32,279 nucleotides of DNA from Deltaproteobacteria bacterium (GCA_018433775.1 JAHDQN010000040.1:84587-116865); one strand, 5' to 3'. Counted from the stretch's first letter, positions 6,969-16,582 are shown. Made by a program: numbers and translations. Notes: generated by a model not told the origin, from the letters alone.

Positions 6969-8720
6969 ATGTTCCGTATTCGCAGGGTATACGACGACAG
7001 CATTCCCATCGACCGTGACGCGGTTTCCCAGGTGCAGACCATCATGAGGAGCCAGTTCGGGGCGCTGCCGGAAAGCGATGTCCGGAAGCTCCCCGCCACG
7101 CTCAGGAACCCGCTCAAGTACCGGTTCCGCTCCATCCTGTTCGTTGCCGACGACTCCCGCGCACGGGTGAAGGGGTTTGCGCTTCTGCTCCACGCACCGG
7201 ACCTGAACTTCTGTTATCTGGACTTTCTTTCCGTGGACCCCGGCCTCCATGGGGGCGGCATCGGCGGCGCCCTGTACGAGCGGGTGCGCGACGAGTCCCG
7301 CGAACTGAAGGTCGCGGGACTCTTCTTCGAGAGCCTGCCCGACGAGGAGCGGCTCTGCAGAGACCCCGCACTGCTGAGGCAGAACCGCTCCCGGCTGAAG
7401 TTTTATGAGCAGTACGGCGCGCGGCCTGTCGTGGGAACGGCCTACGAGACGCCGCTGAAACCCGGGGACGACTGCCCGCCCTATCTCATGTACGACCCCC
7501 TGGACCACACCTGTCCCCTGAGCGCCCCGGTCCTCAAGAGGATCGTCCGTGCGGTCCTGGAGCGGAAATACGGCGCGAGCACGCCTCCCGGCTATATCGA
7601 CATGGTGATCGAATCCATCAGGGACGATCCGGTCCGGATCAGGGAGCCTAGGTATCGCGCGAGGCAGCCGCTTGGGCCCGTGTCCTTCAGCCGTTCGATC
7701 GACCGCATGATCGGCCTGGTGGTCACTGACCGGCACGAAATCCACCACGTGCACGAGCGCGGCTATGTCGAGGCCCCGGTGCGGATCGGCTCCATACTTG
7801 CAGGTCTGGAGGGGTTACGCTTCTTTTCGAGGAAAGAGCCCCGGCACTATCCAGAAGGGTGGATCAGGAGGATCCATGCCCGCGACTTCGTGGAGTACCT
7901 CAAAAGAATGTGCAGCAGGGTGGACAAGGGCAAATCGATCTACCCCTATGTCTTCCCCATCCGCAACGCCGCCCGTCCCCCCAGGGAGTTGCCCGTGCGC
8001 GCCGGTTATTACTGCATCGACACCTTCACGCCGCTCAACCGGGATGCCTACGTTGCAGCCGGGCGTTCGGTCGACTGCGCGCTCACCGCTTCCGACATGC
8101 TGCTGGGGGGCTATCGCCTCGCCTACGCCCTGGTGCGCCCTCCAGGCCATCACGCCGAACCCAGGGCGTTCGGGGGTTTCTGCTACTTCAACTCGACCGC
8201 TGTGGCGGCCGAATACCTGAGCGCCCACGGCAGGGTCGCGGTTCTCGACATCGACTACCACCACGGCAACGGAACCCAGGAGGCCTTCTACGAACGCGCC
8301 GATGTGCTCACCCTGTCCATCCACGGCAGCCCGGACTTCGCCTACCCCTATTTCAGCGGATTCCACGACGAGCACGGCAGGGGCCCCGGCAGGGGATACA
8401 ACGTCAATTATCCCCTGCCCGAGATTACGAACGGCGAAGAGTATCGTGCGGTTCTCGGAAAGGCGCTGCGCCGGATTGAGCGGTTCAGACCGAGGTTCCT
8501 GGTGATCGCCCTTGGTCTCGACACGGCAAAGGCGGACCCAACCGGGACCTGGAGCCTGAGGCAGAAGGACTTCGAGGCTGTCGGCCGGATGATCGGTGCA
8601 CTGAAACTCCCCACCCTGGTCGTTCAGGAGGGTGGCTACCGGGTGAAATCGCTCGGCGCGAACGCCCGCCATTTCTTCCTGGGCCTGTGGGAGGGCGCCT
8701 GCCGCCCGGGCGGGAGCTGA
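6969..8720 (+). CDS. GNAT acetyltransferase fused to histone deacetylase / acetylpolyamine amidohydrolase
   Basis: This 583-aa protein has two enzymatic parts. Residues 1 to about 185 form a GNAT N-acetyltransferase domain with the acetyl-CoA loop GGGIGG (95-100). Residues from about 270 to the end form a class II-like deacetylase domain with PGHHAEP (H394, H395), the zinc ligands in DIDYHHGNGTQ (D427, D429, H431), the third acidic ligand in LGLDTAKADP (D518) and the catalytic tyrosine in QEGGYR (Y557). All key residues are present, so both halves should be active. The ATG at 6969 follows AGGAGA. The enzyme could add and remove acetyl groups on the same kind of substrate, either polyamines or protein lysines; the polyamine island elsewhere in the window makes polyamines attractive, but this is inference. 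Confidence 0.9.
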   Translation: MFRIRRVYDDSIPIDRDAVSQVQTIMRSQFGALPESDVRKLPATLRNPLKYRFRSILFVADDSRARVKGFALLLHAPDLNFCYLDFLSVDPGLHGGGIGGALYERVRDESRELKVAGLFFESLPDEERLCRDPALLRQNRSRLKFYEQYGARPVVGTAYETPLKPGDDCPPYLMYDPLDHTCPLSAPVLKRIVRAVLERKYGASTPPGYIDMVIESIRDDPVRIREPRYRARQPLGPVSFSRSIDRMIGLVVTDRHEIHHVHERGYVEAPVRIGSILAGLEGLRFFSRKEPRHYPEGWIRRIHARDFVEYLKRMCSRVDKGKSIYPYVFPIRNAARPPRELPVRAGYYCIDTFTPLNRDAYVAAGRSVDCALTASDMLLGGYRLAYALVRPPGHHAEPRAFGGFCYFNSTAVAAEYLSAHGRVAVLDIDYHHGNGTQEAFYERADVLTLSIHGSPDFAYPYFSGFHDEHGRGPGRGYNVNYPLPEITNGEEYRAVLGKALRRIERFRPRFLVIALGLDTAKADPTGTWSLRQKDFEAVGRMIGALKLPTLVVQEGGYRVKSLGANARHFFLGLWEGACRPGGS

Positions 8721-8721
8721 C

Positions 8722-8749
8722 CGGCCCTGTCAACCGCGAGACCGGGCCG
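8722..8749. terminator. GC-rich stem between convergent genes
   Basis: CGGCCC (8722-8727) and GGGCCG (8744-8749) form a 6-bp stem in the 29-bp gap between the converging stops of the deacetylase fusion and yciH. No T-run follows on either strand, so it is only a weak terminator candidate. Confidence 0.3.
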
Positions 8750-9097
8750 CTATCCCCCCGACCTCTTCGGCTCATAACCCCGCTTCGCAAGCTCATCCAC
8801 GAGCACGTCACGATGGTCTCCCTGAATCTCGATCACGCCGTTTTTCGCGGTGCCGCCGGTACCGCATCTCTGTTTCAATTCCCGGGCGAGTTGCCGGAGC
8901 CCGTCGTCATGCAGGGGAAGGCCGGTGATCACGGTCACGCCTTTGCCTTTGCGGCCCTTGGTCTCGCGGCCCACGCGCACTCTACCGTCACCCCGGTCAA
9001 CGGCCTTCTTTGCGCGGCACTCGCATCTGTCAACGGGGAGGCCGCACCCGGCACACACCCTTCCCTGCTCCGTGGTATAGACTGTTTTTGCTTTCAT
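8750..9097 (-). CDS. yciH: SUI1/eIF1-like translation factor (YciH family)
   Basis: This 115-aa protein has the SUI1 fold of translation initiation factor eIF1, shared with bacterial YciH. An N-terminal zinc-ribbon-like segment CAGCGLPVDRCEC (C15, C18, C25, C27) precedes the SUI1 core with KGKGVTVITGLP and the conserved CGTGGTAKNGVIEIQGDHR stretch. It probably acts on the 30S subunit to tune initiation fidelity, as known for the family. The ATG follows GGGAG at 7 nt. It starts 26 bp after the AlbA-like gene, so both probably continue the rplU-rlmH transcript. Confidence 0.92.
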   Translation of the reverse strand: MKAKTVYTTEQGRVCAGCGLPVDRCECRAKKAVDRGDGRVRVGRETKGRKGKGVTVITGLPLHDDGLRQLARELKQRCGTGGTAKNGVIEIQGDHRDVLVDELAKRGYEPKRSGG

Positions 9098-9123
9098 GCG
9101 ATTTCTCCCTTATCATACCCGGA

Positions 9124-9783
9124 TTACCTGAGGGTGTACCGCCCCGGGTTCTTCTCCACCACCAGGCCGCTCTGCTGCAGGGGCACCAGTGCCTTTCTCA
9201 CGCGGTACGCAGAGAGGTTGCACGATTGGGCGATCTTTTTCAGCGTGATCCCGGGGCTTCTCTTCACGGTCTTGAGAATCTTCACATGGATCGTGCCGAG
9301 CGACACGCGGCTTCGCACGGCATCTTCACGCTCGAGCCTGGCCTCTTCTCCCGGTGCAACGGGCATGACCGCCGAGCCCACCCTGATGTAGGCGGCCTCT
9401 CCTCCCCGTGCCCTTGCCACGCGGTAGGGCTTGTCGACTCCCTGGCTCACCGCGCACATCACGACCACCCGTTCCTCGTCCAGGCGAAGTTCGGTGATCC
9501 GGATCTCGGGCATGGGCGTGTTCATCCGGCGCGCCCGGCTGATCGCATCCCTGGTCTCGTCGATTTCTTCGACCCCTTCCACGATCGCATCGTCGTCCAC
9601 GCCGATGAGGATATGGCCGCCGCCCGTGTTGGCCAATGCGCACAGGAGCTTTGCCAGACGGGCCGCCGAGGGGGCGCGGAGCTTGAACTCTATGCGGGTT
9701 CCTTCTCCCTGATCCAGCAGGGAGTGAAACGTGTCGAGGGCCTCCCTGCAGACGGACTGCAAACTGTCCTTCCCGTACTGCAC
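9124..9783 (-). CDS. AlbA_2 (Schlafen-like) domain protein with C-terminal winged helix
   Basis: This roughly 219-aa protein begins with an AlbA_2/divergent AAA-4-type domain: the EFK signature (GEGTRIEFK) is followed by LCALANTGGGHILIGVDDD. The C-terminal 60 residues look like a winged helix (ILKTVKRSPGITLKKIAQSCNLSAYRVRKAL), so DNA binding and transcriptional control are plausible. The start is uncertain. I prefer the GTG at 9783, preceded by GGAG; an ATG at 9885 would extend it by 34 unlike residues, overlap the end of rlmH and lack a ribosome binding site. It lies between rlmH and yciH on the same strand. The target is unknown. Confidence 0.75.
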   Translation of the reverse strand: MQYGKDSLQSVCREALDTFHSLLDQGEGTRIEFKLRAPSAARLAKLLCALANTGGGHILIGVDDDAIVEGVEEIDETRDAISRARRMNTPMPEIRITELRLDEERVVVMCAVSQGVDKPYRVARARGGEAAYIRVGSAVMPVAPGEEARLEREDAVRSRVSLGTIHVKILKTVKRSPGITLKKIAQSCNLSAYRVRKALVPLQQSGLVVEKNPGRYTLR

Positions 9784-9865
9784 GGGATCTCCGCCGTTGC
9801 CGGTTCCCTTCCGGGAAGACCGTGAACAGTGCTCATCCTGCCGGCTTTCGTGTGATAAGAGCGGT

Positions 9866-10276
9866 CTATTTGTGATAGGGCTCATTGTTCAGTATGGTAA
9901 ACGCGCGGTACACCTGCTCGAAGAGCATGATGCGGATAATCTGGTGGTTGAAGGTCATGGCCGAGAGCGAGATCTTCTCCGGGACGGCCTTTTCCATGTC
10001 CGGGTCGAACCCGGTGGGGCCGCCTACGTAGATAAACAGGTGTTTTGCCGAGCTGTTCAGGATGTCTCCCAGGTAGGAGGCCAGCCCTTCCGATGTCAGG
10101 GCCCTGCCGTCAGGGCTCAGAAGCACGTGCACGCCCTCACGCGACTGGGTTTTCAGCGCCTTGGCCTCGATGATCTCCACCGGCACGTATCGGGAGATCC
10201 TTCTGCGGTAGTCGTCCACCAGATCTCCCACCGGGCCGCGTTCGGTTTTTCCGGCCAGGCAGAAAACCAGCTTCAC
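9866..10276 (-). CDS. rlmH: 23S rRNA pseudouridine1915 N3-methyltransferase
   Basis: This 136-aa SPOUT-family enzyme methylates pseudouridine 1915 in helix 69 of 23S rRNA, acting on assembled 70S ribosomes. The family features are the N-terminal KLVFCLAGK, the SAM-binding knot with FIYVGGPTGF and the C-terminal LFEQVYRAFTILNNEPYHK, where the Tyr-His pair is conserved. The start is GTG at 10276, overlapping the rsfS stop in a GTGA arrangement that indicates translational coupling. It is the last classical member of the rplU-rlmH operon. Confidence 0.95.
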   Translation of the reverse strand: MKLVFCLAGKTERGPVGDLVDDYRRRISRYVPVEIIEAKALKTQSREGVHVLLSPDGRALTSEGLASYLGDILNSSAKHLFIYVGGPTGFDPDMEKAVPEKISLSAMTFNHQIIRIMLFEQVYRAFTILNNEPYHK

Positions 10277-10593
10277 CCCTTGACCCTCTTGGCGTCGAAC
10301 CACATGCCTTCGATGTCGTAGTATTGGCGCAGGTCTTCCTGCAGGATGTGGATGACCACGTCCACGTAGTCCAGGAGCACCCAGCGTCCCTTGTCCAGCC
10401 CTTCGGTGCCGAACGGTTTGCCCAGGGTCTCCATCAGGTGCTGGGCCATGGCCCTGATCTGCCGGTCCGACATGCCCGTGCACACGACGATGTGGTCGGT
10501 GAACGAGCTCACGCCGCTTACATCCAGCACCACCACGTCGGTCGCCTTCTTGTCTTCGAGGGCTTCGACGGCTCTGCTCCACAGCGGTTTCAT
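10273..10593 (-). CDS. rsfS: Ribosomal silencing factor RsfS
   Basis: This 106-aa protein binds ribosomal protein L14 and blocks joining of the subunits when nutrients are scarce. The RsfS signature is visible as VLDVSGVSSFTDHIVVCTG followed by SDRQIRAMAQHL. The length matches the family. The ATG is immediately preceded by the nadD stop (TAAATG) and its stop overlaps the rlmH start, so all three are translationally coupled. Confidence 0.96.
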   Translation of the reverse strand: MKPLWSRAVEALEDKKATDVVVLDVSGVSSFTDHIVVCTGMSDRQIRAMAQHLMETLGKPFGTEGLDKGRWVLLDYVDVVIHILQEDLRQYYDIEGMWFDAKRVKG

Positions 10594-11223
10594 TTATTCG
10601 TATATCCTTTCACGCCCGATATATTCCTCCACTTCTTTTGGTATCAGGTAGGTGATCGACCTCCCCTGACGGCGGAGATCACGTATTTTAGATGAAGAGA
10701 TGTCCAGCGGGGTTACATGCACGAACACGATTCTGTTGCCCTCGCTGCTCACGTATCCGTCCGGTGCGGGCCGGAAGCGGGCAGCCTCCTCCGCCAGAAC
10801 GTCGGCGAGCTCAGGCCTTTCGGCCCCGGGGCGCGACATGACCGCGAAGTGCGCCAGCTCGAACAGGCGGCTCGCCTGGTACCAGGTGAGGATCTCGTTG
10901 AAGGCGTCCTGCCCGAGAATGAACCAGGGCACGGCCTCAAAGCGCTGCCGCACATGCTCGATTGTCCTGACCGAGTACGAGTTTCCTCCCTGCTCCACCT
11001 CGAAGGGCGAGAGCTCGAAGAAGGGATTCGACCGGGTGGCGAGCCGCACGATCTCCAGGCGGACGCTGCCCGGCACGTCCGAGGCCAGCTCCTTGTGGGG
11101 CGGAATATACGAGGGCACGAACAGGACCTTTTCGAGATCGAGAGCCTCCCTGACCTCTTCCGCGGCTCTCAAATGCCCGAGGTGGATGGGGTTGAAGGTT
11201 CCTCCGAAGATTCCGATCCTCAT
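10594..11223 (-). CDS. nadD: Nicotinate-nucleotide adenylyltransferase
   Basis: This 209-aa nucleotidyltransferase converts nicotinate mononucleotide and ATP to nicotinate adenine dinucleotide in NAD synthesis. The N-terminal GGTFNPIHLGHL carries the (T/H)xGH motif for ATP binding and the C-terminal ISSSKIRDLRR matches the ISSTxIR motif. The ATG at 11223 overlaps the proA stop (ATGA). It completes the de novo route started by NadB, NadA and NadC, which are encoded in a separate operon in this window. Confidence 0.96.
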   Translation of the reverse strand: MRIGIFGGTFNPIHLGHLRAAEEVREALDLEKVLFVPSYIPPHKELASDVPGSVRLEIVRLATRSNPFFELSPFEVEQGGNSYSVRTIEHVRQRFEAVPWFILGQDAFNEILTWYQASRLFELAHFAVMSRPGAERPELADVLAEEAARFRPAPDGYVSSEGNRIVFVHVTPLDISSSKIRDLRRQGRSITYLIPKEVEEYIGRERIYE

Positions 11224-12469
11224 GTCCTGATCTGACCGTCCCCGAAGCAGACGAACTTGCCGATGGTGAGGTCCTCGATCCCCATGGGCCCGTACGCGTG
11301 GATGCGCGAGGTGCAGATCCCGACCTCGGCGCCCAGACCGAACTCTCCGCCGTCGGAGAACCGCGTGCTGGCGTTTATGAGCACGGTGGACGAGTCCACG
11401 TCGCGCAAAAACTCCATGGCACGGGTGTGGTTCTCGGTGACGATCGCCTCGGTGTGGTCCGAGCCGTACTTCTCGATATGGTCTATCGCCTCCTGCATGC
11501 CGTCTGTCACCTTCACGGCCAGAACGAGATCGAGAAACTCCTCGTACCAGTCGCTCTCCTGTGCGGGGGCCACGTCGCCCACGATCCCCCGGGTCTTCCC
11601 GCACCCGCGGATCTCCACGCCGTTTTCGCGGTAGAGCCGGATCATCTCCGGCAGGAAGCTTTTCGCCACCGGGGCATCCACCAGCAGGGTCTCCATGGCG
11701 TTGCACACGCCCGGCCGCTGGACCTTGGCGTTCAGGCAGATCTTATACGCCTTGTCGAGGTCGGCCTCCCGGTCCACGAAGATGTGGCATACGCCCTTGT
11801 AATGCTTCAGCACCGGGATGCGCGAGTTCTCCACCACGGTCCGGATAAGCCCCTCGCCCCCGCGGGGGATGACCAGGTCGATGTACTGCTCGAGCGCGAG
11901 CATCTCGTTGATGGCATTCCGATCGGTCACCGGGATGAAGCCGATCACGTCGGGGCTGATGCCCGAATCCTCCAAGGCCGACTTGAGCACCTTCACCACG
12001 GCCTGGTTGGAGTTGAAGGCCTCGGAGCCGCCCCGCAGGATCACGGCGTTGCCCGACTTGAGGCAGAGCCCGGCCGCGTCCGAGGTGACGTTCGGCCTCG
12101 ACTCGTAGATGATGGCCACCACGCCCAGCGGGATCCTCATCTTGCCCACGGTGAGGCCGTTCGGCCTCCTCGTCATCTTTTCGATCTTTCCCACCGGGTC
12201 GGGCAGCTCTGCGATCTCCTCCAGGGCCCGGGCCATGCCCTCGATCACCCTGTCGCTCAGGGTGAGCCGGTCGATCATGGCCGCGCTCAGATTGTTGGCC
12301 CGTGCCTGCTCCAGGTCCCCCGCGTTCTCGCGCTTGAGCGTTTCGGCATTCTGCCTCAGGTTTCGCGCCATGTTTTCGAGCGCCCGGTTCTTCTCCACGG
12401 GGGAGAGTCTCACGAGAGGCCGCGAGGCCTTTCTGGCGCCGGCTGCGATGGTTTCGATCACAGACTGGG

Positions 12470-12473
<4 letters not shown>
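11220..12473 (-). CDS. proA: Gamma-glutamyl phosphate reductase
   Basis: This 417-aa enzyme of the aldehyde dehydrogenase superfamily reduces glutamyl-5-phosphate with NADPH in the second step of proline synthesis. The family segments RNAGDLEQAR-like start, PLGVVAIIYESRPNVT, the catalytic cysteine block QRPGVCNAMETLLV and the C-terminal RFSDGGEFGLGAEVGICTSR are all present, at full length. The start overlaps the end of proB by 4 bp and the stop overlaps nadD. Confidence 0.97.
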
Positions 12474-14606
<2,133 letters not shown>

Positions 14607-14867
14607 TTACGAAGCGTTCGCTACGATACTCACCCGCTTTTTATTGTTGAAAAGGGTTTCGAATTTCACGACGCCGTCGGTAAGCGCGAACAGGGTGTAG
14701 TCCCTTCCGCAGCCGACGTTCGAGCCGGGATGAATCTTGGTGCCCCGCTGGCGGACCAGGATGCTCCCTGCCCTCACCGGCTGGCCGTCAAAGCGCTTCA
14801 CCCCGAGCCTCTTTCCTGCTGTGTCCCTTCCATTGCGGGAGGTACCGCCTGATTTCTTGTGGGCCAT
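14607..14867 (-). CDS. rpmA: 50S ribosomal protein L27
   Basis: This 86-aa protein matches L27, which reaches the peptidyl-transferase centre. The N-terminus [16 protein letters not shown] and the following [29 protein letters not shown] stretch are characteristic. The mature N-terminal end needs no cleavage motif, unlike the Firmicutes form. It sits between rplU (6 bp upstream) and obgE. Confidence 0.98.
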   Translation of the reverse strand: MAHKKSGGTSRNGRDTAGKRLGVKRFDGQPVRAGSILVRQRGTKIHPGSNVGCGRDYTLFALTDGVVKFETLFNNKKRVSIVANAS

Positions 14868-14873
14868 GGGTTA

Positions 14874-15197
14874 TCAAGCCTCCTTGCCTGCATTGATCTT
14901 CGTGATAAAGACCTCGGTGAGGTTCTGCCGGTGTCCCTGCTTCTTCCGGTAGCCCTTCCTTCTCTTCATCTTGAACACGATAATCTTTTTGCCTCTGAGC
15001 TGCCGCACGACCTTTCCGTCCACGGTCACTCCGTCGAGATTCGGCGTTCCCAGCTGATATTCTTCGTCACCGCCGATGAAGAGGACATTGTCGAAGGTCA
15101 CCGTATCGCCGCTCGCAGCGTCGAGCTTCTCGATCTGGACCCTGTCGCCCTCTTCGACCTTGTACTGTTTCCCGCCAGTCTTTATCACCGCATACAT
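14874..15197 (-). CDS. rplU: 50S ribosomal protein L21
   Basis: This 107-aa protein is ribosomal protein L21, which binds 23S r[21 protein letters not shown] at the N-terminus and the basic [16 protein letters not shown] segment near the C-terminus are diagnostic. It is the first gene of the eight-gene operon ending in rlmH. An AGGAG ribosome binding site precedes the ATG, and a promoter with a perfect TTGACA lies about 45-70 bp upstream. The 5' leader is only about 40 nt, too short for a large L21 leader structure. Confidence 0.98.
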   Translation of the reverse strand: MYAVIKTGGKQYKVEEGDRVQIEKLDAASGDTVTFDNVLFIGGDEEYQLGTPNLDGVTVDGKVVRQLRGKKIIVFKMKRRKGYRKKQGHRQNLTEVFITKINAGKEA

Positions 15198-15240
15198 GTC
15201 TGCACTCCTGATTCTTGTTTATCCGTGAAAAGTGGTAGAG

Positions 15241-15269
15241 CTATTAATGAAACTTGCTTTGATTGTCAA
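15241..15269 (-). promoter_or_regulatory. Probable sigma-70 promoter of the rplU operon
   Basis: On the minus strand a perfect TTGACA (15269-15264) is followed after 17 bp by TAATAG (15246-15241), 44 bp from the rplU ATG. The -10 match is only moderate, but position, spacing and the need for a strong ribosomal promoter support it. Confidence 0.6.
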
Positions 15270-15314
15270 GGGGTTTTCCCCGGGGCGGGATATGGCCGCT
15301 CAAGGCCTGAGGAC

Positions 15315-15382
15315 AAAAAAAAGCCAGAAGATATAAGGTGTGGGGACGGTAGCGGAGTATGTTTCTTGTCCCATCTTCTGGC
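15315..15382 (-). terminator. Intrinsic terminator ending a minus-strand transcript upstream of rplU
   Basis: On the minus strand GCCAGAAGAT (15382-15373) pairs perfectly with ATCTTCTGGC (15332-15323), and inside it GGGAC pairs with GTCCC. Eight T residues (15322-15315) follow directly. No protein gene ends here, so it most likely terminates the candidate RNA described at 15315-15643. Confidence 0.75.
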
Positions 15383-15643
15383 ATCAAAAAGGAGGTTTCA
15401 GTTAGTGTTATAGAGAGTACCAAACGGCAGAGGCTCTTTCCCCGGGGGAAAAAGGAGGCCTGCTTCAGACATTAAAGGGGATCATCTTTACCCCAGTGAT
15501 ACCCTGTTCGCTTGTAGGATATCTTCTCCTGCCCGATATATACAGCAGGCCGTCCACGTGCTGCCCTATGCCGTATGTACTGACCTCTCGTTCTCTATGA
15601 AACCTGTTTCACGGTCTCTTTGTGAAAGAGCTTGCCTTCTGCC
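15315..15643 (-). ncRNA. Candidate structured, sigma-54-dependent non-coding RNA (about 330 nt)
   Basis: No protein gene explains this stretch, yet it has promoter signals at one end and a strong terminator at the other. The start predicted from the -12 element is 15643, which is the first base of GGCAGA. This segment (with the next GGC) can pair with TCTGCC and GCC at 15434-15426, closing a domain of about 218 nt. Inside, AGCAGGCC (15464-15457) pairs with GGCCTGCT (15551-15544), and TGAAAC/GTTTCA, CTCTTT/AAAGAG and TTTCCCC/GGGGAAA form local hairpins. Two copies of the anti-Shine-Dalgarno-like CCTCCTTTTT lie at 15458-15449 and 15395-15386. I recognise no known RNA class; it is not 6S, tmRNA, RNase P or SRP RNA as far as I can tell. 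A 24-codon frame (15472-15398) is an alternative product but lacks a well-placed ribosome binding site. Confidence 0.5.
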
Positions 15644-15653
15644 TTATTCTCTT

Positions 15654-15669
15654 AGCGAAAGACGTGCCA
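15654..15669 (-). promoter_or_regulatory. Sigma-54-like -24/-12 promoter of the candidate RNA
   Basis: The minus strand reads TGGCACGTCTTTCGCT from 15669 to 15654. It matches TGGCACG-N4-TTGCW with the invariant GG and GC at the correct distance and a single deviation (C for the second T of TTGC). Confidence 0.55.
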
Positions 15670-15684
15670 TTTTTATTGTTTTTG

Positions 15685-15697
15685 CAACTTATTGATT
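15685..15697 (-). promoter_or_regulatory. IHF-type binding site
   Basis: The minus strand reads AATCAATAAGTTG, an exact match to the IHF consensus WATCAANNNNTTR, inside an AT-rich stretch about 42-54 bp upstream of the predicted start. DNA bending between an upstream activator and a sigma-54 promoter usually has its IHF site here. Confidence 0.55.
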
Positions 15698-15764
15698 TAT
15701 TTAATTTAATTATTTTCATTTTCATGGTCTATGGTACATGACCGCTTGAGTGATTGCGGTAATT

Positions 15765-15780
15765 ATGGTGCGGGCACCAT
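15765..15780. promoter_or_regulatory. Palindrome, possible upstream activator site
   Basis: ATGGTGC (15765-15771) and GCACCAT (15774-15780) are perfect reverse complements around GG. It lies about 122-137 bp upstream of the predicted start of the candidate RNA, the usual distance for an enhancer-binding protein. On the plus strand it is followed by a short T-run, so a weak terminator is the alternative. Confidence 0.4.
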
Positions 15781-16035
15781 ATCTTTTTCTGGTAATTCCG
15801 CCATAAGACACGTGAGATCAACACCTTGCTTCATGGTGTCGGGATTCCGGGTGAAGGAATGAGCAGGGCATGCAGGGGACGGCACGCATGTCTCATCCGG
15901 CATTGCCGGGCCGCAGAGCCGTCCGCACATCGCGAAAACCGGCTGCACTGCGAGACGGTGACTCCCGCGACGAAGTCATCAGACCGCGTCACCATGGAAA
16001 AACACGGCACCAGTGATAAACAACAGACCCATGCC

Positions 16036-16335
16036 TCAGGAAATCTTGAGTTTGATCTTGAAACGCCTCGCCTTGGACTGATCTTCCTGGTTCACCATAT
16101 CGGTGACATCCTCCAGGCCGAACACCTTTTTGCACGCCTTGGGAGGATTGATCCGGGGATCGTTGCCGCAGTCGGGACAGAAATATTTTATGGTGATCTC
16201 GCCATCGACCTTGACATAGATCTCCATGCTCCTGCACCTCTTGCACAGGGGCCGGCCGCATCCCCCGCAACCGGTCACCCCTTCCGTACCGCCGCAGAGG
16301 GCGCATATATCGTCAGTCGATTCCTTTCGACTCAT
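16036..16335 (-). CDS. Small zinc-ribbon protein with four CxxC pairs
   Basis: This 99-aa protein contains four CxxC knuckles: C11/C14, C23/C26, C31/C34 and C53/C56, enough for two zinc sites. The first half looks like a RING- or B-box-like cross-brace (CALCGG...GCGGCGRPLCKRC), and the second pair is a rubredoxin-like knuckle (FCPDCGND). The C-terminus is basic (KARRFKIKLKIS), suggesting nucleic-acid or protein binding. I do not recognise a named family. The ATG follows GGAG. It stands alone, but the sequence 35-60 bp upstream is a sigma-54-like promoter, so it is probably a regulated and not a constitutive gene. Confidence 0.7.
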   Translation of the reverse strand: MSRKESTDDICALCGGTEGVTGCGGCGRPLCKRCRSMEIYVKVDGEITIKYFCPDCGNDPRINPPKACKKVFGLEDVTDMVNQEDQSKARRFKIKLKIS

Positions 16336-16378
16336 TTCGTGGCATTCTCCAGTTCACGATCCAGAATGCGCGTTTGAG

Positions 16379-16395
16379 ATGCGAATGCCGTGCCA
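16379..16395 (-). promoter_or_regulatory. Sigma-54-like -24/-12 promoter of the zinc-ribbon gene
   Basis: The minus strand reads TGGCACGGCATTCGCAT from 16395 to 16379: TGGCACG, four bases, then TCGC in place of TTGC, with GG and GC correctly spaced. The predicted start near 16369 gives a leader of about 34 nt. The deviation is the same as in the promoter at 15654-15669. Confidence 0.5.
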
Positions 16396-16440
16396 TACGG
16401 GGATGTTGTTTTATGTCATTGAAATTACTTATGTAAGCTC

Positions 16441-16509
16441 ATCCCACCTGTGTGGGATTCTGGAACGCGACTCCCCAAACGCGAGGGGTTCTGGTGCCAT
16501 AGTATGGCA
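16441..16509. repeat. Cluster of three inverted repeats between nadB and the zinc-ribbon promoter
   Basis: ATCCCAC/GTGGGAT (16441-16447 and 16452-16458), CCCC/GGGG (16473-16476 and 16485-16488, extended by GAAC/GTTC) and TGCCATA/TATGGCA (16495-16501 and 16503-16509) follow each other closely. They could end the nad transcript, but no T-run follows on the minus strand. The last palindrome lies about 126-140 bp upstream of the predicted zinc-ribbon transcript start, where an enhancer-binding protein would sit. Confidence 0.45.
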
Positions 16510-16582
16510 ATCCGACCATAGAACGGCATCGGGTGAGGGTGTGTGCCCGAAAAAGACGCCCGGAGGAATACAAGGCCTTCGT

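Noticed and set aside
6825..7754. N-terminal extension of the lipoprotein frame
   Set aside because: It lies opposite the GNAT-deacetylase gene and looks like antisense sequence; the signal peptide and lipobox place the start near 6824.
15398..15472. A 24-codon frame inside the candidate RNA
   Set aside because: The peptide ends neatly before the terminator hairpin, but the start lacks a well-spaced ribosome binding site; kept only as an alternative in the RNA entry.
15763..15948. A 61-codon minus-strand frame upstream of the candidate RNA
   Set aside because: No ribosome binding site and no recognisable motif; it covers the palindrome at 15765-15780.
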